64,000 bases of DNA. It comes from Granulosicoccus antarcticus IMCC3135. GTDB taxonomy: Bacteria > Pseudomonadota > Gammaproteobacteria > Granulosicoccales > Granulosicoccaceae. A model generated the notes under the pieces. It worked only from the letters and a program-made list of their open reading frames with translations, was not told the DNA's origin and searched no databases. The position numbers were made by a program, and so were the translations under genes. Below are positions 57,802 through 64,000 of this stretch, one piece after another. How positions within the stretch are numbered: the first letter of the stretch is position 1; every line of letters begins with the position of its first letter. Location: contig NZ_CP018632.1 of the NCBI RefSeq assembly GCF_002215215.1, forward strand, positions 5,576,501 through 5,640,500, in the 5' to 3' direction.

Positions 57802-60800
57802 ATGAGCACTATTGACGAACCGGCACTGCTGCTATCAGCAGACGCCGCACCCAAGTCCCATTGGGGCAGACTATACGGCGCCTCTGAATCACTCGCTATT
57901 GCCGAGCACGCCCGACGCTGCGACGATTTGCTGGTAATCATTGCCCCCAGCACCACCGAACTTCTGCATCTGGAGGTGGAGCTGAGGTTTTTCGCAGGCG
58001 CCGATCTACCGGTGCACCTGCTCAGCGACTGGGAGACCTTGACGTACGACCGCGTGTCGCCGCATCAGGACATCATTTCCCAGCGCATCCGAACCCTCTA
58101 CTCCCTGGGTGATGCACGACAAGGCATTTTGCTGCTGACCGCGGCAGCTTTGATGCAGAGACTACCACCGCGAAGTTTCCTCGATCAGCATGCGCTGATC
58201 ATCAGGAATGGCGACACACTGGCGCTGGACGAATTCCGCTCCAGACTGGTTGATGCCGGCTACCGCCTTGTGACTCAGGTCGAGGAGCATGGGGAATTTG
58301 CCGTGCGTGGCTCCATCCTGGATCTGTTCCCGATGAGCAGTAACCTGCCCTATCGTGTTGAGTTCTTCGATGATGAGATAGAAACGATTCGAACCTTCGA
58401 TGTCGACACCCAGCGCGGTCTGGACAAGGCTCAGGAGATCGAACTATTGCCGGCCCATGAGTTTCCACTCAATGAGGCTGGAATCGCTCTGTTCAGACGC
58501 CAGTACCGCAACTCATTTGCCGCCGAGAGCAAAAACACGCCGATCTATCGGGAAGTCAGCGAAGGCCGTGCGCCATCAGGCATCGAGTATTACATGCCGC
58601 TGTTTTTCGAAGAGACCTCGCAACTGTTCCACTATTTACCCGAATCTGCCAGCTTCATCATGCTTGATGGTGCGGCCGAGGCCTTTCAGAGCTTCGAAAA
58701 CAACACGCTCGACCGATACGAACAGCGACGCCACGATGTAGAGCGTCCGATTCTGCCACCTGCAGAGATATATCTCAGCGCTGCGGATATTCATATCGAG
58801 CTGAGCAAGCGCAACACGATCAATACGCAACGCTATCAGATCGAGAAGATCGGCAGCGACAGCATCAATCTGGCCACTGAAGCTCCCGGACTCTACCCGC
58901 TGGACCCTCGCGGCGAACGCCCCATGGGCGCCTTGCAGGATTTTCTCGGCAAGTTTCCGGGTCGTGTGTTGTTCGTTGCCGAATCCACCGGACGCCGGGA
59001 AGCCTTGCTCGACCAACTGGTCGGCAACCGTCTGCAACCTGAAACGGTTGATAGCTGGGATGCTTTTCTGCGCAGCGAACGCACGCTATGCCTGACCACC
59101 GCAGCGCTGGATCGAGGACTGCAGTTGCCAGAGGCTCGTGTGGCGATGATTACCGAGTCGCAGCTTGGCTCGGGAAGAATCAAGCGCCGCGAGCGACGCA
59201 GACCAACGCGTGACTCCGAAGCCATTATCTCCAACCTGACGGATCTGAACCTGGGTGCACCCGTCGTCCATATTGACAATGGTGTCGGCCGCTACCTTGG
59301 CTTGACCTCGTTGACACTGGGAGATGTCACCAACGAATATCTGACCATTCAGTACGCAGGTGATGACAAACTTTATGTGCCTGTTGCCTCTTTGCACCTG
59401 ATCAGTCGCTATGCCGGCGCCAGCGAAGAGTCGGCTCCCTTGCACAAGCTGGGCACCGACACCTGGCAGAAAGTTCGTCGTAAAGCGGCCGAAAAAGCCT
59501 ACGATGTCGCAGCCGAGCTACTGGAAATCCATGCTCGCAGGGCGGCGCGTCAAGGCTTTGCCTTTCCAGAAAATTCCGACAACTACACACAATTCAGCCT
59601 GGCCTTCCCTTTTGAAGAGACTCCTGATCAGCTTTCGGCGATTGAGGCGGTGGTGGCGGATCTACGCTCGCCGCAACCCACCGATCGCGTTGTCTGTGGC
59701 GATGTCGGCTTCGGCAAGACAGAAGTGGCCATGCGTGCTGCCTTTGTTGCTGTAGATGCCGGCAAGCAGGTCGTTGTGCTGGTACCGACCACCTTGCTGG
59801 CCCGACAACATCATCAGAATTTCATGGATCGCTTCGCTGACTGGCCGGTGCAGATCGAATCGCTGTCACGTTTCGAGACGGCCAAGGAACAGAAAGCCAT
59901 TCTGAAAAAGCTCGAAAGTGGCGGTGTTGACATCATCATCGGTACCCACAAACTACTGAGCAAAGACATCAAGTACCAGAATCTGGGCCTGGTCATCATC
60001 GACGAGGAGCACCGTTTCGGGGTACGCCACAAGGAACACATGAAGGCGCTGCGTTCAGAAGTGGATATCGTCACCCTGACTGCCACGCCCATTCCGCGCA
60101 CGCTCAACATGGGCCTGGCGGGCATGCGTGACCTGTCCATCATAGCCACCCCACCCCAGCATCGTCATGCCATCAAGACCTTTGTCGGTGAATGGTCCGA
60201 TGTGCAGATTCGCGAAGCTTGTGAGCGAGAGCTGGCTCGTGGTGGTCAGATCTATTTTCTGCACAATGAAGTCCAGACCATCGAACGCATTGTCGAAGAT
60301 CTTGAACGAATTGTCCCCAGTGCTCGTATCAATTTTGCACACGGCCAGATGCGTGAGTCGGACCTGGAACAGGTCATGAGTGACTTCTATCATCAGCGCT
60401 TCAATATTCTCGTGGCGACCACCATCATTGAAAGTGGTATCGACATTCCCAGTGCCAATACCATTCTGATCAATCGCGCCGACAAACTGGGACTGGCTCA
60501 GCTACATCAGTTGCGCGGCCGCGTCGGGCGCTCACATCATCGCGCCTACGCCTACCTGTTGACACCTCCCAAAGGTTCCATGACGAGCGATGCAGAAAAG
60601 CGTCTGCAAGCCATAGAATCACTGGAAGATCTGGGCGTCGGCTTTACCCTGGCAACGCATGATCTGGAAATTCGAGGTGCCGGCGAGCTGCTGGGCGAAG
60701 GCCAGAGCGGGCAGATCCAGGAAATCGGTTTCACTCTGTACAGCGAACTGCTGACGCGTGCGGTCAAGGCACTCAAAAGCGGCAAACTGCCAGACTATGA

Positions 60801-61263
60801 CAAACCTCTTGCACATGGAACAGAAGTCGATTTAGGCGTCCCTGCCCTGTTGCCTGAGGATTACGTTCCAGATGTCCATCAGCGTCTGATCATGTACAAA
60901 CGCATCTCCAATGCAGTCGATAGTGACGCATTACGTGAACTGAAGATCGAATTGATCGATCGCTTCGGCCTTCTGCCACCACAAACCGATAGACTGTTTG
61001 ATGTCATGCGTCTGCGTCAGCGTTGCGAACAACTGGGCATAGAGAGACTTGAACTGAACGCCGCCGGCGGACGCATCGTCTTTTCACCGGAGCCCAAAAT
61101 AGATCCAATGGCATTGATACAGACCATCCAGCGCCATAGCAGTACTTACCGATTCGATGGTAAGCAGGTATTGCGCATCATCAAGAGCTTCGAAGAGTCC
61201 AGCGAAGCCCAGGCATTCCTGAACGAGCTGCTCGATACACTGGCATTGCCAGAGGCCGCATGA
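57802..61263 (+). CDS. mfd: Transcription-repair coupling factor Mfd
   Basis: An 1153-residue protein (E. coli 1148). The UvrB-homology N-terminal region (about 1-330: LVTQVEEHGEFAVRGSILDL, PYRVEFFDDEIETIRTFD) is followed by D3, then the RNA polymerase-interacting domain (about 475-550: VHIDNGVGRYLGLTSLTLGD). The RecG-like translocase has Walker A GDVGFGKTEVAMRAAFVAVD near 633 and DEEH in VIIDEEHRFGVRHKE near 733. The TRG motif region and the GRVGRSHHRAYAYLLTPP block follow, then the C-terminal TRCF domain (about 1000-1110). It displaces RNA polymerase stalled at lesions and recruits UvrA. It is divergent from lolC/E, and csiV follows after 37 bases. Confidence 0.98.
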   Translation: MSTIDEPALLLSADAAPKSHWGRLYGASESLAIAEHARRCDDLLVIIAPSTTELLHLEVELRFFAGADLPVHLLSDWETLTYDRVSPHQDIISQRIRTLYSLGDARQGILLLTAAALMQRLPPRSFLDQHALIIRNGDTLALDEFRSRLVDAGYRLVTQVEEHGEFAVRGSILDLFPMSSNLPYRVEFFDDEIETIRTFDVDTQRGLDKAQEIELLPAHEFPLNEAGIALFRRQYRNSFAAESKNTPIYREVSEGRAPSGIEYYMPLFFEETSQLFHYLPESASFIMLDGAAEAFQSFENNTLDRYEQRRHDVERPILPPAEIYLSAADIHIELSKRNTINTQRYQIEKIGSDSINLATEAPGLYPLDPRGERPMGALQDFLGKFPGRVLFVAESTGRREALLDQLVGNRLQPETVDSWDAFLRSERTLCLTTAALDRGLQLPEARVAMITESQLGSGRIKRRERRRPTRDSEAIISNLTDLNLGAPVVHIDNGVGRYLGLTSLTLGDVTNEYLTIQYAGDDKLYVPVASLHLISRYAGASEESAPLHKLGTDTWQKVRRKAAEKAYDVAAELLEIHARRAARQGFAFPENSDNYTQFSLAFPFEETPDQLSAIEAVVADLRSPQPTDRVVCGDVGFGKTEVAMRAAFVAVDAGKQVVVLVPTTLLARQHHQNFMDRFADWPVQIESLSRFETAKEQKAILKKLESGGVDIIIGTHKLLSKDIKYQNLGLVIIDEEHRFGVRHKEHMKALRSEVDIVTLTATPIPRTLNMGLAGMRDLSIIATPPQHRHAIKTFVGEWSDVQIREACERELARGGQIYFLHNEVQTIERIVEDLERIVPSARINFAHGQMRESDLEQVMSDFYHQRFNILVATTIIESGIDIPSANTILINRADKLGLAQLHQLRGRVGRSHHRAYAYLLTPPKGSMTSDAEKRLQAIESLEDLGVGFTLATHDLEIRGAGELLGEGQSGQIQEIGFTLYSELLTRAVKALKSGKLPDYDKPLAHGTEVDLGVPALLPEDYVPDVHQRLIMYKRISNAVDSDALRELKIELIDRFGLLPPQTDRLFDVMRLRQRCEQLGIERLELNAAGGRIVFSPEPKIDPMALIQTIQRHSSTYRFDGKQVLRIIKSFEESSEAQAFLNELLDTLALPEAA

Positions 61264-61300
61264 TGTTCAGTGTCCACAAACAGAGACCCGATCAGACAGA

Positions 61301-62068
61301 ATGAGAATCACCACTATCACCAGATACCTGCGGCAAGCCGCGCAACTGCTTGTCATCAGCTCCCTGCTCATGACAGGCATCGCGCACGCTCGCGACTACC
61401 AGATTGAAGTCGTTCTGTTCGAGAACGTCGATGGACGCGATCTGACCGCCGGCGGTCTGTACTTTCCGAAACTCGGACGCAGCCTGCGTCTGGGCACAGA
61501 GGATGCCGTTGCCGCCGGGTTTATCCCACTCGAACAAAATTTGAGTCTTGCAGAAAATGCCAAATCCATCGCAGCTTCACGCCGCTACCGACTGATTCGG
61601 CATCTGTCATGGAGACAACCCGGACTGGCTGTGGATGATGCCATTCCCGTACGCATCAGCCTGGGAGAAACAATACCGCTTTATCTGCCTGGATCCATCA
61701 GTGAATATCAGGATTTCATCCCAGCCTCCGCAGATACCTCCCCGGAGCGCGAGCGTAAGATAAACACAAGTACCGTCAACGGCAGTATCAAGGTTCATCT
61801 TGGCCGCTTTTTGCATATGGACGCACAGCTGGTATTCACGGACATCGAGACCCAGCAGAGTTTCCGTCTGTCACAAAGCCGAAAAATGCGCAGCCGTGAG
61901 CTGCACTATATCGACAATCCGCGATTTGGCATTCTGACCCGAATTCTGCCGATTGAAGATCCAGAAGGATCGGTACCAGAGGCTGAGTCCACAGACAATG
62001 ACGAACCCATCGAATCGGCACCGGAATTTATTGACGAAAACAACCGCGAGCCGGGACCTGAAGAATAA
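61301..62068 (+). CDS. csiV: CsiV-family periplasmic protein
   Basis: A 255-residue protein with a signal peptide (AAQLLVISSLLMTGIAHA, cleavage near residue 30). The mature start RDYQIEVVLFENVDGRDLTA is the mark of the CsiV family. Also conserved are FIPLEQNLSLAENAKSIAAS, RRYRLIRHLSWRQPGL, GSIKVHLGRFLHMDAQLVF and the terminal RSRELHYIDNPRFGILTRIL, followed by an acidic Glu/Asp-rich tail. CsiV in Vibrio cholerae was described in D-amino-acid and antibiotic resistance and is linked to peptidoglycan. Its gene sits beside mfd in many gammaproteobacteria, as here. Confidence 0.85.
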   Translation: MRITTITRYLRQAAQLLVISSLLMTGIAHARDYQIEVVLFENVDGRDLTAGGLYFPKLGRSLRLGTEDAVAAGFIPLEQNLSLAENAKSIAASRRYRLIRHLSWRQPGLAVDDAIPVRISLGETIPLYLPGSISEYQDFIPASADTSPERERKINTSTVNGSIKVHLGRFLHMDAQLVFTDIETQQSFRLSQSRKMRSRELHYIDNPRFGILTRILPIEDPEGSVPEAESTDNDEPIESAPEFIDENNREPGPEE

Positions 62069-62221
62069 CGGTAATGTGAACTCTCTATCAAAATGGTTAT
62101 CTACCACCACGCTTCACCGGTGTACTAACCGCTATTAAGTCTGGGTTCAGGACCCGGGCGGTATTGTCCGATTCAAGTCGTGACATTGGTGTCAGCGATC
62201 AGTCGTCATCAGGAGCAGAGC

Positions 62222-62917
62222 ATGAATCCAGCACTTCCATCCAAGCGGGCAGATAGACTACCCGGCTCAATCAGCACAGCGCGCAAGCTTTTTCTCAGCG
62301 CCTTCTTGTCTACCAGTCTGATCGCCATGTCGGCCTCCACGCAGGCCAGTGACCGTCGGGTCGCCACCGAGCGTTTTACCGAGTATGCGCCAGTGGTTGA
62401 TGTACAGCCCATCTACAAGAAAGTACGGGCCCGAACTCCTCGTCAGGAATGCTGGACCGAGCAACAGCAAGTGCTCGTCGGTTATGAAGATGTCGTCATT
62501 CGTGATGGATCCCGATCCGACAATCACCGTTCACAGAATTCAACAGGCAATGTCATTGTTGGCAGCGTCATCGGTGGTGTCATCGGGAATCGGTTAAGTC
62601 GTGGACAGAGTAGCCATTCACGTACTGGTGCTACCGTAGCCGGAGCCATCATTGGTGGAGCCATTGGTAACGAGGCCAGCAATGGCGTGTCACGGCATCG
62701 AAGCTACGAGCGAGCACGGCATGTAGAGTCACGCCCGATTTATGAAACACGACCGGTGGAACGCTGCAACAACACAGTAAAAGCCCACTCGGAGCAGCAA
62801 TTGCAGTATTACAACGTCACCTATCGATACAAGGGACGGGAATTCGTGACTCAATTGCCACGCGACCCGGGCGATCGTATTGAATTACAGGTATCTGTTT
62901 CTCCGGCTCGTCGATAG
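62222..62917 (+). CDS. Glycine-zipper (2TM) outer-envelope protein
   Basis: 231 residues from ATG 62222, preceded by AGGAG at good spacing; the frame is open 14 codons further up. A signal peptide (RKLFLSAFLSTSLIAMSAS, cleavage near TQAS) is present. The mature protein has an Arg-rich region with PRQECWTEQQQ, then two glycine-zipper hairpins: GNVIVGSVIGGVIGNRLSRG and GATVAGAIIGGAIGNEASNG. A conserved tail follows with VERCNNTVKAHSEQQLQYYN, VTYRYKGREFVTQLPRDPGD. The family resembles Rickettsia 17-kDa antigen/YcfJ-type proteins of unknown function in the envelope. No lipobox was seen. Confidence 0.8.
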   Translation: MNPALPSKRADRLPGSISTARKLFLSAFLSTSLIAMSASTQASDRRVATERFTEYAPVVDVQPIYKKVRARTPRQECWTEQQQVLVGYEDVVIRDGSRSDNHRSQNSTGNVIVGSVIGGVIGNRLSRGQSSHSRTGATVAGAIIGGAIGNEASNGVSRHRSYERARHVESRPIYETRPVERCNNTVKAHSEQQLQYYNVTYRYKGREFVTQLPRDPGDRIELQVSVSPARR

Positions 62918-62950
62918 AGCCGGCATCCGGTTTCACAGGCCCCACACTCT

Positions 62951-63238
62951 ATGCATCTGCCAACACACATCCTGCCTTCCAAGCAACGGACGAAATCTGT
63001 TGTGCTGGCTCTCTGCCTGCTGCTGGTCATGCTGAGTATTTTTCCCGGCACACCCGCTCAGGCAGCAGATGCTGCAAACCGGCAACAAGCCATCGAGATT
63101 GCGCGACAGCAAAATGGAGGAGATGGAAAGGTGCTGGGTGTTCAGACCATGTCAGATGGCAATGGCCAGACCATCTTTGCCGTCAAAATCCTGAGCAACG
63201 GGCGTGTGCGCGTGTTTCGTATCAGGCAGGCGAAATAG
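62951..63238 (+). CDS. Periplasmic PepSY-domain protein
   Basis: A 95-residue protein. A hydrophobic signal region (SVVLALCLLLVMLSIFPG, cleavage near PAQAAD) is followed by a minimal PepSY domain: ANRQQAIEIARQQNGGDGKV, LGVQTMSDGNGQTIFAVKIL, SNGRVRVFRIRQAK. Small PepSY proteins of this form are often encoded directly before an OmpR-type regulator and sensor kinase. Here the stop lies one base before the regulator start. PepSY domains are thought to inhibit peptidases or sense envelope state. The role as an accessory of the two-component system is inferred from the operon. Confidence 0.8.
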   Translation: MHLPTHILPSKQRTKSVVLALCLLLVMLSIFPGTPAQAADAANRQQAIEIARQQNGGDGKVLGVQTMSDGNGQTIFAVKILSNGRVRVFRIRQAK

Positions 63239-63239
63239 A

Positions 63240-63977
63240 ATGCGTGCACTGATCGTTGAAGATGAAACCACCCTGCGAGAGCAGTTGGTGAACGAGCTAC
63301 GCACACAGGGTTTCGCCATTGATGAAACCGGTGACGGTGAGGAAGGTCTTTACCTTGCGCTGCATATGCCAATCGATATTGCCATTATCGATCTGGGTCT
63401 ACCCGGTCGAGATGGTCTGTCCCTGATCAGAGCCTTGCGTCAGCAAGACAGGACCTACCCCGTTCTGATACTGACCGCCCGTGATCGCTGGCAGGACAAG
63501 GTTGATGGACTGGAAGCTGGCGCAGATGATTACCTGACCAAACCTTTTCACATCGAAGAACTGTTGGCACGCACTCGCGCCCTGCTGCGACGCACAGGCG
63601 GCTGGAGCGACTCGGTCATGCATTTCGAACGCATGAGCATCAACACACGTACCCAGCAGGTGTCCGTTGATGAAAAACTGATAGAACTGACAGCCTACGA
63701 ATATCGCGTACTGGTCTACCTTGCGACTCAGGATGGCAGTGTCATCAGTAAATCCACACTACTCGATCACCTCTACGACGAAGATACGGACCGTGACCCC
63801 AATGTACTGGAGGTCTTCATTCGCAGACTTCGCCAGAAGCTTGATGCCGACAAGACATTGAATCCGATTGAAACCTTGCGTGGTCGCGGCTACCGACTGG
63901 CCCTGTCACGCAAGCAGGAACAGTCGTCCGAGACATCGCCTGAGACTTCGCCCGAATCACCATCCGATTCCACTTGA
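63240..63977 (+). CDS. OmpR/PhoP-family response regulator
   Basis: 245 residues from ATG 63240, one base after the PepSY stop; the frame is open 12 codons upstream inside that gene. The receiver domain has RALIVEDE, Asp51 (IAIIDLGLPGRDGLSLIRAL), Thr79 (LILTARDRW) and Lys101 (DDYLTKPFHIEELLARTRAL). A C-terminal winged helix (about 130-225) follows with LTAYEYRVLVYLATQDG, SKSTLLDHLYDEDTDRDPNV, LEVFIRRLRQKLDADKTL and IETLRGRGYRLAL. It ends in a Ser/Thr/Glu/Pro tail (SSETSPETSPESPSDST), unusual for the family and probably disordered. The subfamily resembles PhoP/QseB. Confidence 0.92.
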   Translation: MRALIVEDETTLREQLVNELRTQGFAIDETGDGEEGLYLALHMPIDIAIIDLGLPGRDGLSLIRALRQQDRTYPVLILTARDRWQDKVDGLEAGADDYLTKPFHIEELLARTRALLRRTGGWSDSVMHFERMSINTRTQQVSVDEKLIELTAYEYRVLVYLATQDGSVISKSTLLDHLYDEDTDRDPNVLEVFIRRLRQKLDADKTLNPIETLRGRGYRLALSRKQEQSSETSPETSPESPSDST

Positions 63978-64000
63978 GCTCTTTTCTGTCACAGCCGCTA
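63974..64000 (+). CDS. Possible start of a sensor histidine kinase gene (cut by window edge)
   Basis: A TTG at 63974 overlaps the regulator stop as TTGA and is followed by an open frame (SSFLSQPL) to the window edge. The four-base overlap is typical of coupled regulator-kinase pairs, and a kinase is expected after a PepSY-OmpR pair. Only nine codons are visible, so this is inference from position. Confidence 0.3.

Overview
The window reads as a chromosomal segment of a gammaproteobacterium. The evidence is gene order: infA beside clpA/clpS; thrS-infC-rpmI-rplT-pheS-pheT-ihfA-merR; mnmA-hflD; comEC-exbB-exbD-msbA-lpxK-kdsB; lolC/E-lolD; and mfd next to csiV. It also carries acnB and a RoxA-type L16 hydroxylase. 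A free-living, probably marine member outside the Enterobacterales is likely (a Granulosicoccus- or Arenicella-like lineage is a guess from overall flavour only). No prophage, CRISPR array, rRNA operon or plasmid gene is visible.

Layout. 1-4.1 kb: the end of an unknown gene, a yqiB-like gene, infA and clpA/clpS. 4.7-22 kb: an exopolysaccharide locus of the type usually seen with exosortase A (TIGR03013-type phosphoglycosyl transferase, OPX lipoprotein, GumC/Wzc-like co-polymerase, BY-kinase-like partner, EpsL-like barrel). It also has two glycosyltransferases, two polysaccharide deacetylases, a Wzx flippase and a Wzy/ligase, and two sugar-nucleotide genes (UDP-HexNAc dehydrogenase and UDP-uronate epimerase) on the opposite strand. 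No exosortase is present. 22-30.8 kb: ElyC/YdcF-like protein, a CysB-type LysR regulator, mnmA, hflD, acnB, uvrB. 30.8-35.7 kb: an accessory pocket between tRNA-Asn and tRNA-Pro, with an ISL3 transposase remnant, a secreted four-repeat protein and an unrecognised 404-residue protein. 35.7-43.5 kb: the translation operon. 43.5-47.4 kb: tRNA-Val, purB, roxA and a small phosphorelay cassette. 47.5-57.6 kb: LPS and envelope genes (kdsB, lpxK, msbA, exbD, exbB, comEC) and the lipoprotein exporter (lolD, lolC/E). 57.8-64 kb: mfd, csiV, a glycine-zipper protein, and a PepSY protein with an OmpR-type regulator, running into a sensor kinase cut by the window edge.

How the genes work together. The exopolysaccharide genes form one assembly line: the phosphoglycosyl transferase starts the lipid-linked unit, glycosyltransferases extend it, Wzx flips it, the Wzy-like protein polymerises it, and the co-polymerase, OPX and barrel export it, with deacetylases trimming it. 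The BY-kinase partner has lost its P-loop lysine. In the translation operon several control elements can be read directly. Two stem-loops before thrS each present CGU in the same loop position, like the E. coli threonyl operator. infC starts with AUU. Three hairpins, the last a canonical terminator, separate rplT from pheS.

Most exciting points: the doubled anticodon-arm mimic before thrS; a 98-residue stand-alone HisKA-like dimerisation/phosphotransfer domain between two near-identical single-domain receivers; the degenerate BY-kinase in an XrtA-type locus without exosortase; and the cysteine-paired repeat protein in the accessory pocket.
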